Source: UBA5543 sp964464965
GTDB lineage: Bacteria > Bacteroidota > Bacteroidia > Chitinophagales > Chitinophagaceae
Length of the DNA: 64,000 bases
Assembly: GCA_964464965.1 (NCBI GenBank)
Contig: CAYXHM010000009.1
Coordinates: forward strand, 75,048-139,047
Direction of reading: 5' to 3'
Shown here: in pieces, positions 15,707-24,393 of the stretch
Layout: every line of letters begins with the position of its first letter
Numbering within the stretch: the first letter of the stretch is position 1
Translations under genes and position numbers: made by a program
Notes under the pieces: generated by a model
The model's input: the letters and a program-made list of their open reading frames with translations, nothing else
Told to the model about the DNA's origin: nothing
Database searches by the model: none

Positions 15707-17167
15707 CTATTTCTTAGCAGTTTTGCTTGCAGCAGCAGGGGTGCTTGCTTTTTCAGTAGTGTTGTTGGCTTCTACTGCTTTTTCCAGCTCACGTACTTGC
15801 TTTTTCAGGTCGTAGATGGTTTTGTACATCTCGTCCATTTCGCTGCGTGTAGCTACCGGTATAGCAGACATGCTTTTTTCCAGTTGTTTTTCAACGTCTT
15901 TGCGCAGTGTCAGTTGCATAGCGTTTACTTCTGCCATCTTCTGGCTGTATTCTTCGCTTTCAAACAATTCTACAAAAGTTTTGTCACCAATGTTCAGCCA
16001 CTCCTGGTACACAGTCATCATACTGTTTATCTCGTCGCCGCTTTCTATCTTCTTAGCTATATGTGCAGCCAGGTTGTCCATTACTTTAGTACCCTGGTTG
16101 TAAACCATGTGCTGAAGCTCAGCATTTTTGATATTGTATATAACCATGCGGTTAGCTATATCGCTCCACTCAGTCATAGTTTTTGTATGCTGGTTTGGCG
16201 ATACCATTTTGCTGAATGGTGCGGCAGCGTCGCTTATCATTTTGGTAAATGATGTGTAGTTGTTCAGCATCGTGTTGAATGTTTCAGATGAAGAAGGCAT
16301 CATGCTGTTCATCATATCACGCATCTGCTGGAACTGTGCCATATTGCCCATGCCCATTTTACCAAAGTTATCCTGCATCATTTTACTCATGTTCTGCATG
16401 TACTCGCGGCTTTGCTCCGGCATAAAACCAAAGTATTTATCCATCATGTCTTTGTACATAGCAGGATTAGCATATTGCTTAAACATTTCAGTATTGAATG
16501 TTTTGTCCTGGATAGATTTCCAGAAAGGCATCCACATTTCAGAAAAACGGGTGAAAGCTTCAGAAACATTTACCATGTTACGGAAAGCATCCTGTGTAGT
16601 GCCATTCTGCATATCTTTCTGCAGGGTAGAAAAACTGTTGTTCAGCATTTCATAATATTGGTTGAACATGCCTGTCCAGTTTTCATTGGTCTTTTTCCAT
16701 GCGTCTGCGTTAAACGGGTTCATAGACTGGAATTTGTTCATCATATCGTTCCACTGTGCAGCCTGGTTCATTCCTGTAGTCCAGTTGTTGGTCATGTTAT
16801 TCCACATAGCCATAGGGTCGTTAGATGTAGATTGTGTGCTGTTTTTCATGTGGTTCATGTTCATTTCCCACATTTGCTTAGCCCAGTTCATTTGTGTATT
16901 GAACCAACCCTGGTAAAATTCATTCATTTTACTCATGTTGTCCTGACCATTATTGGTCATATTAGTTGCTTTTTCTTTAGCTGTAGTAAATATATTGTTT
17001 TGGCTATCCAACCAGTTTTTGTACCACTCACTACCTTTTTCTACAGTTTCTTTCACAACATTGTTGCCGTTTGCAAACTTTTTAGATTGCTCAGTTACTG
17101 TTTCCAGCATTTGCTTTTGCGCATCTACCATTGTCTCGACAAAATTTTTGCTGTCTTTGTTAGCCAT
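15707..17167 (-). CDS. PhaE-like polyhydroxyalkanoate synthase subunit or phasin
   Basis: A 486-residue hydrophilic protein, unusually rich in Met, Asn, Trp and Gln, with long amphipathic helices. The C-terminal 110 residues (YQEWLNIGDKTFVELFESEE, then PVATRSEMDEMYKTIYDLKK) match the pattern of PhaE, the non-catalytic subunit of class III PHA synthase, ending in a coiled coil and an Ala/Lys tail. It is longer than typical PhaE (about 350 residues). No phaC is adjacent or anywhere in the window. A phasin-like granule protein is the main alternative. The gene has a clear promoter (17293-17300) and a long, potentially folded leader. Confidence 0.6.
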   Translation of the reverse strand: MANKDSKNFVETMVDAQKQMLETVTEQSKKFANGNNVVKETVEKGSEWYKNWLDSQNNIFTTAKEKATNMTNNGQDNMSKMNEFYQGWFNTQMNWAKQMWEMNMNHMKNSTQSTSNDPMAMWNNMTNNWTTGMNQAAQWNDMMNKFQSMNPFNADAWKKTNENWTGMFNQYYEMLNNSFSTLQKDMQNGTTQDAFRNMVNVSEAFTRFSEMWMPFWKSIQDKTFNTEMFKQYANPAMYKDMMDKYFGFMPEQSREYMQNMSKMMQDNFGKMGMGNMAQFQQMRDMMNSMMPSSSETFNTMLNNYTSFTKMISDAAAPFSKMVSPNQHTKTMTEWSDIANRMVIYNIKNAELQHMVYNQGTKVMDNLAAHIAKKIESGDEINSMMTVYQEWLNIGDKTFVELFESEEYSQKMAEVNAMQLTLRKDVEKQLEKSMSAIPVATRSEMDEMYKTIYDLKKQVRELEKAVEANNTTEKASTPAAASKTAKK

Positions 17168-17197
17168 TTTATTTGTTTTTATTTATAAAGTATTTAT

Positions 17198-17254
17198 AAT
17201 TGTAGTCTGCTTTACAAAGGTGATGTTATATCACTAATCCCAAGCAGACAAATT
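17198..17254 (-). promoter_or_regulatory. Potential structured 5' leader of the PhaE-like gene
   Basis: Between the predicted transcript start (about 17290) and the ATG (17167) an outer stem (17205-17212 with 17242-17249, 8 bp, plus AATT/AATT at the base) encloses an inner stem (17220-17224 with 17230-17234) separated by 7-base internal loops. Not a match to any riboswitch I know. Confidence 0.4.
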
Positions 17255-17292
17255 GTTAAGTTTATATTATTATAATCTTCCTTTTGACGGCG

Positions 17293-17300
17293 CAAAGGTA
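17293..17300 (-). promoter_or_regulatory. Promoter of the PhaE-like gene
   Basis: TACCTTTG on the minus strand, a perfect -7 match, with a TTG about 18 bases further upstream (CAA at 17319-17321 on the plus strand). Leader about 120 bases. Confidence 0.6.
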
Positions 17301-17378
17301 TGTAGATTTTCCCTAAAACAATCATAATTGTAAAATTTCTTTAACCTGTAGAGGTGGGAAATCTGTATTAAAACAGCA

Positions 17379-17412
17379 AAATGCCCATCCTGTTGTGACA
17401 AGACGGGCATTT
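17379..17412. terminator. Terminator after the acyl-CoA dehydrogenase gene
   Basis: AAATGCCC (17379-17386) pairs with GGGCATTT (17405-17412), with a further small TGT/ACA stem inside. It lies just after the stop of the minus-strand gene, which ends at 17429. Confidence 0.65.
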
Positions 17413-17428
17413 GTTAACGTAGTTTTTA

Positions 17429-19201
17429 CTAGAAAATATATTGCTCCTGTTCTATCAGTTGCCCTGCTATCCTGCGGCGTGCTTCTTTTGTATTAAAAGC
17501 ATTCACTTTTGTGAACCGTTTTATACCTAGTAACATCATCCTTTGTTCGTCGCCATCTGCAAATGCATTGATGGCGTTTTTGCCTGCATGATTAATGCGG
17601 TCTGCCGCATCTGCAATAAAAACACGGGTAGCATCCAGGGCCAGTTCAGATTTGTCAGCAGGGAGCTTCATAGTACGCAACATCATACTTTCTGCCATGA
17701 AGGTATCAATAAGCATATCTGCAATGTACATCAGCACTTCCTGCTCCTGTTCTATCTTCATCATCAGCTTTTGTACGGCTGCACCGGCACACATCAGTAT
17801 GGCCTTCTTGAAATTGACAATAGCCTTACGTTCTGCTGCAAATGGCGTATCATCTTCATCAAAATCCGGTATGCCCATCAGTTCTTTCTGTACACCCATA
17901 GCAGGCTTCATCAGGTCTATACGTCCCTTCATTGCCCTTTTCAGGTACATATCCAGTGTCAGCAGGCGGTTTATCTCGTTAGTGCCTTCAAATATCCTGT
18001 TGATACGGCTGTCTCTATAAGAGCGGGATATGTCATATTCGTCTGAAAAGCCATTACCACCATGTACCTGTACACCTTCGTCCACTACGTAGTCCAGTGT
18101 TTCTGAGCCTATTACTTTCAGCATGGCACATTCTATAGCATATTCTTCTGCAGCGCCCAGTAGTGTTTCATCCTCGTTTTTACCTGCTGCTGCCAGTTCC
18201 TGTTCTTTATCAGCTATCCATTTTGCGGTGCGGTACAGTGCGGCGTCAGTAGCATACACACGTATGGCCATTTCTGCCAGCTTGTGCTGTATGGCGCCAA
18301 ATTGCGCTATAGGTTTTTGAAACTGCTCGCGGGTAATGGCATATTTTATAGTGGTGTCCAGGGCTCGTTTAGAGCCACCAAGTGTTGCAGCGCAAAGTTT
18401 CAGCCTGCCTATGTTCAATATATTGAACGCTATGATATGCCCACGGCCAATTTCGCCCAGTAGGTTTTCAACAGGTATCTTACAATTTTCAAAAAAGACC
18501 TGCCTGGTACTGGAGCCTTTTATACCCATCTTATGTTCTTCCTCACCAAAACTCAACCCTTCGCTGCCACGTTCCACAATAAATGCGGTAAACTTATCAC
18601 CATCCAGTTTGGCGAAAACGGTAAATACATCTGCAAAGCCGGCATTGGTTATCCATATTTTTTGTCCGTTTATCAGGTAATGTTTGCCGTCTTCAGTTAG
18701 TTTAGCAGTTGTTCTTGCACCCAGTGCGTCAGAGCCCGAATTGGGTTCTGTAAGTGCATAAGCGCCTTTCAATTCTCCTGTGGCCAGTTTAGGAATATAT
18801 TTCTGTTTCTGCGCTTCTGTGCCAAAATAAAGGATGGGTAGTGAACCAATACCATTGTGCGCAGCCATGGCTACTGCAAATGAGTGGCCTGCACCCAGCG
18901 ATTCGTTGATGAGCGTAGCCGTTACAAAATCTTCACCCAACCCGCCATATTTTTCAGGAAATGCCGCGCCTAACAAACCAAGCTCACCCGCCTTATCCAA
19001 TAGTGAAACCATCAGGCCTTCTTTGCGCAGGTCCAGGTCTATAAGGTTAGGTATTACTTCTTTCTCCAGGAAATCATCGCAGGTTTGCGCTATCATCAAT
19101 TGTTCTTCACTAAAATCTTCCGGGGTATATGTCTGTTCGGGAGTGGATTCGGTTACGAGGAAACTGCCACCCGGTATAGTTTTTAATTGGGTATTATCCA
19201 T
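17429..19201 (-). CDS. Acyl-CoA dehydrogenase family protein (long form)
   Basis: A 590-residue flavoprotein that removes alpha-beta hydrogens from an acyl-CoA. The first 400 residues are a complete ACAD core: GLLGAAFPEKYGGLG, the FAD/substrate segment YALTEPNSGSDA (148-159), QKIWITNAG, and IFEGTNEINR with the probable catalytic base Glu405. An extra 170-residue helical C-terminal domain makes it like the VLCAD/ACAD9 or large bacterial forms. Chain length preference cannot be read. It is transcribed alone, with terminator at 17379-17412; no thiolase, hydratase or ETF genes are adjacent. Confidence 0.92.
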   Translation of the reverse strand: MDNTQLKTIPGGSFLVTESTPEQTYTPEDFSEEQLMIAQTCDDFLEKEVIPNLIDLDLRKEGLMVSLLDKAGELGLLGAAFPEKYGGLGEDFVTATLINESLGAGHSFAVAMAAHNGIGSLPILYFGTEAQKQKYIPKLATGELKGAYALTEPNSGSDALGARTTAKLTEDGKHYLINGQKIWITNAGFADVFTVFAKLDGDKFTAFIVERGSEGLSFGEEEHKMGIKGSSTRQVFFENCKIPVENLLGEIGRGHIIAFNILNIGRLKLCAATLGGSKRALDTTIKYAITREQFQKPIAQFGAIQHKLAEMAIRVYATDAALYRTAKWIADKEQELAAAGKNEDETLLGAAEEYAIECAMLKVIGSETLDYVVDEGVQVHGGNGFSDEYDISRSYRDSRINRIFEGTNEINRLLTLDMYLKRAMKGRIDLMKPAMGVQKELMGIPDFDEDDTPFAAERKAIVNFKKAILMCAGAAVQKLMMKIEQEQEVLMYIADMLIDTFMAESMMLRTMKLPADKSELALDATRVFIADAADRINHAGKNAINAFADGDEQRMMLLGIKRFTKVNAFNTKEARRRIAGQLIEQEQYIF

Positions 19202-19330
19202 AGCCAGTGCTTTTGTATGAAGTTAAACAAAATTGAGTCTTAACGTTTGTTAAATTATTACAGTTACATAGTTGTTTGCAATGTTGTTATAAAGGTAGTT
19301 TTTGCGGTATCTTGCCGCCTTATTATCCAG

Positions 19331-20473
19331 ATGCCTGTATTTATTTATATATCGTGGGGATTGGCCTGTGCTTATGCACTGCTCATGGTTTTGTATAAAA
19401 TGGGGTGGGGGAAGCAGCCTTCTTTTTGGATTGATAGCAGTTATATGCCCACTACTAAAATCTCGGTTATCATTCCGGCAAGAAACGAAGAAGTGAATAT
19501 AGAGGCCTGTCTTAACTCTGTACTTGCGCAGGATTATCCTCGCTACCTATTGCAAGTGATAGTGGTTGATGATTATTCGACAGATAATACAGCAGCTATA
19601 ATTAAATCTTTTTCAATACAGGGCGTACAATACGTCAGCCTTGCAGAACATCTGCAGCAAAATGAAAATATCGTTGCGTATAAGAAACTGGCACTGGCAG
19701 CCGGTATTGCAATAAGTAATGGAGATCTGGTAGTAACTACAGATGCGGATTGTACTGCGGGAAGAGACTGGTTGAAAAACATCGCTGCCATATATGAACA
19801 GCAGCGGCCTGTGATGGTAGTAGCTCCCGTTAATTTTACGAATGATAACAGTGTAGTTCAATTATTTCAATCACTGGATTTTATGAGCATGCAGGGCATC
19901 ACTGCTGCAACATTACAATTGAAGCTGGGGAATATGTGCAATGGTGCTAATCTTGCGTTCAGCAAAACTGCTTATGAAGAGGTAGGTGGCTATAAAGATA
20001 TAGACCATATAGCATCAGGGGATGACTACTTGCTGATGACCAAGCTGGCAACAAGATATCCCGATAAAATATCCTTTTTAAAATCAGCAGACGCTATTGT
20101 AGATACACCACCGCAACCAGGCTGGAAAGCTTTTCTGCAACAAAGGATACGCTGGGCATCTAAGTCGGGCAAGTACGGTGACCATAAGCTTACAGCCGTG
20201 CTCATGCTGGTGTACCTGTTTAATCTTTTGTTTTTGCCGCTGCTGATTTTCGTATTGTTGCATAATGAATACCTGTTTCATTTCGCAGGCATCCTGGCTG
20301 TGAAAATTTTGTTTGAGATCATGTATCTGCGACCAGTGTCTTCTTTCTTTAATAAAAGGCGGCAGTTATGGGTGTTCCCATTTTTGCAGCCAATGCACAT
20401 CGCGTATATAATTACTGCCGGGCTAATGGGTTTTGCGGGCGTGTATCAATGGAAAGGCAGGAGTGTACGTTAA
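19331..20473 (+). CDS. Membrane-bound family 2 glycosyltransferase
   Basis: A 380-residue protein with one N-terminal and three to four C-terminal membrane segments around a cytosolic GT-A domain: ISVIIPARNEE, VVDDYSTDNT, the metal-binding DADC (DxD-like), GDDY as the general-base region and QQRIRWASK, the QxxRW motif of processive or lipid-linked GT2 enzymes. An in-frame ATG at 19247 lies before a -7-like element (TATCTTG, 19309-19315), so the ATG at 19331 is chosen. Product is probably a surface polysaccharide or glycolipid; the sugar is unknown. It is not in an obvious operon. Confidence 0.85.
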   Translation: MPVFIYISWGLACAYALLMVLYKMGWGKQPSFWIDSSYMPTTKISVIIPARNEEVNIEACLNSVLAQDYPRYLLQVIVVDDYSTDNTAAIIKSFSIQGVQYVSLAEHLQQNENIVAYKKLALAAGIAISNGDLVVTTDADCTAGRDWLKNIAAIYEQQRPVMVVAPVNFTNDNSVVQLFQSLDFMSMQGITAATLQLKLGNMCNGANLAFSKTAYEEVGGYKDIDHIASGDDYLLMTKLATRYPDKISFLKSADAIVDTPPQPGWKAFLQQRIRWASKSGKYGDHKLTAVLMLVYLFNLLFLPLLIFVLLHNEYLFHFAGILAVKILFEIMYLRPVSSFFNKRRQLWVFPFLQPMHIAYIITAGLMGFAGVYQWKGRSVR

Positions 20474-20528
20474 GTATTATTATACCATTACCTCGAATAC
20501 AACACTATTAAATAAAACAATCCTTTCG

Positions 20529-20536
20529 TACCTTTC
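20529..20536 (+). promoter_or_regulatory. -7 element TACCTTTC
   Basis: One mismatch to consensus, ending 3 bases before the ATG at 20540; a leaderless start is likely. Confidence 0.45.
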
Positions 20537-20539
20537 AGT

Positions 20540-20950
20540 ATGCGCAGGGTGATTTTTGCTTCAATACTTATTATATTATTTGCTGTAACAGGCTATGTGT
20601 ATTGGTACTATTACAACCCATACAGCGAGGGCTACAGGGAAGGAGTTTTACAAAAATTCTCCCGCAAGGGAAACCTGTTTAAAACCCACGAAGGGGAAAT
20701 TATACAACTGGGTTTTGGGCAACGCACAGGCGGCGCCCTGAATGCCCAGTATTTCTATTTCAGCGTTACAGACCTTAAACTGGCAGACTCATTAGAGAAC
20801 TGCATGGGCAAAAGTGTAAAGCTGCACTATGTACAGTATCGCCGGCCACTGCCATGGCGTGGAGATAATCATAAAAATGATAACTATACCAAAGGGCAGT
20901 ATATAGTAGATGCCATTGCACAAGTAAAGGATGTAGATGTTAACTACTAA
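20540..20950 (+). CDS. Membrane-anchored hypothetical protein
   Basis: A 136-residue protein with a single N-terminal transmembrane segment (about residues 5-25) followed by YYNPYSEGYREGVLQKFSRKG and a compact, probably beta-rich, periplasmic part with aromatic and Gly residues. Related short proteins are widespread in Bacteroidota, with no established function that I know. It overlaps the end of the convergent RsmI-like gene by 4 bases. Confidence 0.65.
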   Translation: MRRVIFASILIILFAVTGYVYWYYYNPYSEGYREGVLQKFSRKGNLFKTHEGEIIQLGFGQRTGGALNAQYFYFSVTDLKLADSLENCMGKSVKLHYVQYRRPLPWRGDNHKNDNYTKGQYIVDAIAQVKDVDVNY

Positions 20951-21642
20951 GCAAGGAGTAGAAATACAGCAGGCTCTTTACCTAATTTAGGTTTATTCTG
21001 CCGCCAGTCATAAATAGTACGTGTTTTAATAAAGGCATTGGATGCCGTGATATTTTCTGCAACACAGAGCAATGTGTTGTTTTTGCATTTTTTCAACAAT
21101 TCATCCAGCAACACGTGGTTCCTGTATGGGGTCTCTATAAATATTTGTGTTTGCTTCTCTTTTGCAGATAATTCTTCCAATTCTTTTATCTTATTGCTGC
21201 GGGCAGGGTCTTTTAAGGGCAGGTAGCCGTGAAAGCAAAAACTCTGGCCATTCAGCCCTGAAGCCATTAACGCAAGGATTATTGAATTGGGGCCGGTAAG
21301 CGGCACTACCTCTACATTTAACTGGTGCGCTTTTTTTACCAGGACAGAACCCGGGTCTGCTATGCCGGGGCAGCCGGCCTCGCTCATTACGCCAATATCA
21401 TGGCCTTTTTTTACCCAGTTTGTAAATGTGTTCATATCCACACCGGAGTGCTTGTCTATTTCGGAAAATTGAAGATTTTCAATAATCATTGCAGGGTGCA
21501 AAGATTTTATGAAGCGCCTGGCCGTGCGGGCATTTTCTACAAAATAGTATTGCAGGCCGGCAGTGACGGTCTTTACTTCTTCGCTAAGCGTATGTAGTCC
21601 GCCCTCTGCTATAGGTATTGGTACCAGGAATAATTTTGCCAT
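20947..21642 (-). CDS. RsmI-like SAM-dependent methyltransferase
   Basis: A 231-residue tetrapyrrole-methylase-fold protein of the RsmI family, which 2'-O-methylates C1402 of 16S rRNA. Seen in order: LFLVPIPIAEGG, SEAGCPGIADPG (the SAM-binding glycine-rich segment), LTGPNSIILALMASG and IFIETPYRN. It is shorter at the N-terminus than E. coli RsmI and starts MAKLFLVPIPI. Many Bacteroidota carry this short form beside a full-length RsmI, so the exact target is uncertain. It overlaps the downstream end of the preceding gene. Confidence 0.82.
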   Translation of the reverse strand: MAKLFLVPIPIAEGGLHTLSEEVKTVTAGLQYYFVENARTARRFIKSLHPAMIIENLQFSEIDKHSGVDMNTFTNWVKKGHDIGVMSEAGCPGIADPGSVLVKKAHQLNVEVVPLTGPNSIILALMASGLNGQSFCFHGYLPLKDPARSNKIKELEELSAKEKQTQIFIETPYRNHVLLDELLKKCKNNTLLCVAENITASNAFIKTRTIYDWRQNKPKLGKEPAVFLLLA

Positions 21643-21686
21643 ATTGCCTAAAAATACGTGAATGTTTTAGATTCGCCTGACTGTTG

Positions 21687-21694
21687 TAGTTTTA
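21687..21694 (+). promoter_or_regulatory. -7-like element TAGTTTTA
   Basis: Ends 4 bases before the ATG at 21699; one mismatch to TAnnTTTG. Confidence 0.35.
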
Positions 21695-21698
21695 ATGT

Positions 21699-22316
21699 AT
21701 GTTACCTCAAGATTTTTACACCCGGAATAATGTACTGCAGATAGCTAAAGAACTGTTGGGCAAGGTATTGGTTACCAATTTCAATAATGAATATACTGCC
21801 GGAATAATAGTGGAAACTGAAGCGTATGCCGGTGCCGGAGATAAGGCATCGCACGCATACGGCAGCAGGCGTACGGCACGTACGGAAATTATGTATGGCA
21901 AAGGTGGAATTGCTTACGTTTACTTATGTTATGGCATACATCATTTGTTTAACGTGGTAACCAACGTGCAGGATACCCCGCATGCGGTATTGATACGTGG
22001 TGTTGAGCCCATAGATGGCATGGATATAATGCTGGAAAGACGAGGGAAGGATAAACTTACACCTGCACTCACAGCAGGACCCGGTGCATTAAGTATGGCG
22101 TTGGGCATACATACAGTCCATACCGGGCTATCCCTGCTTGATGAAACCCTCTTTATTGAAGACAGGGGAATAAAAATAAAGAAAACAGATATTGTTGCGG
22201 GCACAAGGGTAGGGGTTGCCTATGCCCAGGAAGATGCTTTCCTGCCCTACCGCTTTTGGGTGAAAGGTAATGCCTATGTGAGTAAAGGTAAGGGCTTAAT
22301 GAGCCCGGGAGGATGA
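21699..22316 (+). CDS. DNA-3-methyladenine glycosylase (AAG/MPG type)
   Basis: A 205-residue base-excision enzyme that removes alkylated purines from DNA. The family pattern is complete: LAKELLGK-like start (IAKELLGKVLV), IVETEAYAGAGDKASHAYG with the catalytic Glu (about residue 39), R-T-ARTEIMYGKGGIAYVYLCYGIHHLFNVV, VLIRGVEP, TAGPGALSMALGI and a final FLPYRFWVKGNAYVS. Length is as expected. It is divergently transcribed from the RsmI-like gene. Confidence 0.93.
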   Translation: MLPQDFYTRNNVLQIAKELLGKVLVTNFNNEYTAGIIVETEAYAGAGDKASHAYGSRRTARTEIMYGKGGIAYVYLCYGIHHLFNVVTNVQDTPHAVLIRGVEPIDGMDIMLERRGKDKLTPALTAGPGALSMALGIHTVHTGLSLLDETLFIEDRGIKIKKTDIVAGTRVGVAYAQEDAFLPYRFWVKGNAYVSKGKGLMSPGG

Positions 22317-22324
22317 AGTACGAT

Positions 22325-22362
22325 AAATAATAAAGGGTAGCATTTGCTACCCTTTATTATTT
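22325..22362. terminator. Strong bidirectional terminator
   Basis: An 18-bp perfect inverted repeat, 22325-22342 with 22345-22362, with A-rich and T-rich ends, between the glycosylase and the convergent PorP/SprF gene. Confidence 0.85.
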
Positions 22363-22378
22363 ATTTAGAAAACTGATA

Positions 22379-23416
22379 TTAGAATTTAGGACAAGCAAAG
22401 TTGTATGAAGGCTGTGCCGCACGTTTGTTGAAGCAGCCATTGTATATTAATGATATTTCGTAACCACCGTTACCATTTGTAGCAGGTGCCAGGCTGGATA
22501 CGTTGATATCATAAGTAATACCTAATTTCATTTTAGACCACTCAAAGCCTATATAAGGAGCGATAGCGTCGTTATAACGGTACCAGCCACCCAGGTAAAA
22601 TACTGTGCTTTTAGAGAATTCTTTATCATAGCCCGGGTTTAATACGAAACCTACAGCTGCACCACCCATTATTTCAGATGCTTTTGCCTGGCTTTGATAC
22701 ATACCACTTGCATACAGCACCAATGTTTCGTTCAGGTCGAATGATCCACCGATGTAACCAGTGTAGCGCGAAGCGATTGTGTGTGAGTCACCCTTGAAAG
22801 ATTCATTTGGATTAGTAAGGTGGTAATATGAAAAACCTACATATGCAGTACCGTGCTCTGAAACGCGGCCTGAATACATAATACCTGCATTAAAGTCAGG
22901 GTAAGTCAAATCTGAATTACCTACAGCTTCGCTGGTCTGGTATTCTGCAAGTCCTGAACCGGGGTTGTATTGGTCTTCAAATTTTATTTTTGTAAAATCT
23001 ATAGATTTTTGAACCAGGGCACCTTGTAAACCAAACGATAGTGTATGTTGTTTTTCGTAACCTAAAGCTTTGTGGTAAGCGAGAGATAAACCGACAGTAA
23101 CATTTTGCAGAGCACCCAGGCCGGAACGGTCAAAAAAGCCTAAAACACCAACACCCAGCGCGTCTCCATTGCCTAAAGTGCCTTTCATGGTAGCCATATC
23201 ATAAGACAAAGTACCGGTAGTATATGGATTGGGAGTAATGCTTCCCCACTGTGAACGATAGTTTGCAGCTAAACGGGCATCACACTGTGTAAGGCCTGTT
23301 AAAGCGGGATTTAATGTAAGAGGAGAGGCAAAATATTGCGTGAAGTGCGCATCCTGAGCCATACCTGAAGTTGTGAATATCATTGCAGCACCAAGTCCTA
23401 ATAATATTTTCTTCAT
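22379..23416 (-). CDS. PorP/SprF-family T9SS outer-membrane protein
   Basis: A 345-residue protein with a signal peptide ending near GMA and the family opening AQDAHFTQYFASPLTLNPALTG. The rest is a regular beta-barrel pattern of alternating hydrophobic residues, with Gly/Tyr-rich turns, closing with a short C-terminal strand. PorP/SprF proteins are partners of type IX secretion and bind the type B sorting domains of surface proteins, often beside such a gene; none is adjacent here, though two are at 60-64 kb. A -7-like element occurs at 23462-23469 (minus strand, TAATTTGC). Confidence 0.9.
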   Translation of the reverse strand: MKKILLGLGAAMIFTTSGMAQDAHFTQYFASPLTLNPALTGLTQCDARLAANYRSQWGSITPNPYTTGTLSYDMATMKGTLGNGDALGVGVLGFFDRSGLGALQNVTVGLSLAYHKALGYEKQHTLSFGLQGALVQKSIDFTKIKFEDQYNPGSGLAEYQTSEAVGNSDLTYPDFNAGIMYSGRVSEHGTAYVGFSYYHLTNPNESFKGDSHTIASRYTGYIGGSFDLNETLVLYASGMYQSQAKASEIMGGAAVGFVLNPGYDKEFSKSTVFYLGGWYRYNDAIAPYIGFEWSKMKLGITYDINVSSLAPATNGNGGYEISLIYNGCFNKRAAQPSYNFACPKF

Positions 23417-23521
23417 CTGGGTAAAACTTTTGTTAAATGTTAATTTATCGGTTTTCTGTTGGCAAATTAAGCCAAAATCTATAATAATGCAAGACGGCTT
23501 AAATATTTATTTAGTTGGGCT

Positions 23522-24172
23522 TCAGGATTGTATTTTATCGCCAAATGACAGGTCGCCGGCGTCGCCCAGCCCGGGTACTATATACCCCCTGGCCGTAAGT
23601 TCCTCATCAATAGCACCGGCCCAGATATATGCCTCAGGAAATTTTCTGCGGATATGCTCTATGCCCACTGTACATGCAATGGCAGAAACGATATGTATTT
23701 GTGATGGTTTGCCTTGTTCAGCAAGAGATTGCAGCGCCAAAACCAGCGATGCCCCGGTAGCAATCATCGGGTCGGTTACTATCAGGGGCCTGTTATTTAC
23801 TCCGGGGCTGGTTACATAGTATTGTGCTATTTCAAATGTACCGTCGCGGTGGTGTTTACGGTAGCCTGCAACAAAAGCATGGTCAGCATGGTCAAAATAA
23901 TTCATGACCCCCTGGTGCAACGGTAACCCGGCCCTTAACAAGGTAGCAAGTACCGGCACATCTGTAAGCTGGTTGCAACTTGCCTCACCCATAGGTGTTT
24001 GCACCATACCTGTAGTATAAGGCAGGTATTTGCTTAATTCATATGCTGCTACCTCGCCAATCCGCTCCATATTCCGCCTGAAACGCATGCGGTCTTTCTG
24101 GATATTTACATCCCTTACCTGTGCTATCCAGTTACAAAGTATAGAATTGCCGTCACTGAGGTTAGTAACCAT
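23522..24172 (-). CDS. upp: Uracil phosphoribosyltransferase
   Basis: Upp converts uracil plus PRPP to UMP for pyrimidine salvage. The 216-residue protein has PVLATLLRAGLPLHQG (substrate strand), the PRPP loop VTDPMIATGAS, and the C-terminal uracil-binding GLGDAGDLSFGDKI typical of Upp. Length fits. It sits alone, divergent from uppS across a 220-base gap in which I see only the uppS promoter. Confidence 0.93.
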   Translation of the reverse strand: MVTNLSDGNSILCNWIAQVRDVNIQKDRMRFRRNMERIGEVAAYELSKYLPYTTGMVQTPMGEASCNQLTDVPVLATLLRAGLPLHQGVMNYFDHADHAFVAGYRKHHRDGTFEIAQYYVTSPGVNNRPLIVTDPMIATGASLVLALQSLAEQGKPSQIHIVSAIACTVGIEHIRRKFPEAYIWAGAIDEELTARGYIVPGLGDAGDLSFGDKIQS

Positions 24173-24346
24173 ACCTCCAAGTTATTCAAAAATGATAATA
24201 CCGCGAAAAATATAAAACACATAGTTTAAAATCAATATTTATTCTGGGAAGTTGTTAATAATCAATATAATAAATGTTAAAGCAGTTAAAGTGGCGTTAA
24301 ACTGGCAGGGTGAAATTTTGATACATAGTTCAAGGTTCTATTTTTG

Positions 24347-24354
24347 TACCTTTG
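24347..24354 (+). promoter_or_regulatory. Promoter of the uppS-bamA operon
   Basis: TACCTTTG, perfect -7 match; a TTTG at 24317-24320 is 26 bases upstream, slightly beyond the usual distance. Leader about 33 bases. Confidence 0.6.
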
Positions 24355-24393
24355 CAGCCATTTTGAATAAGTCAACAGCTATACGCTATTAAA

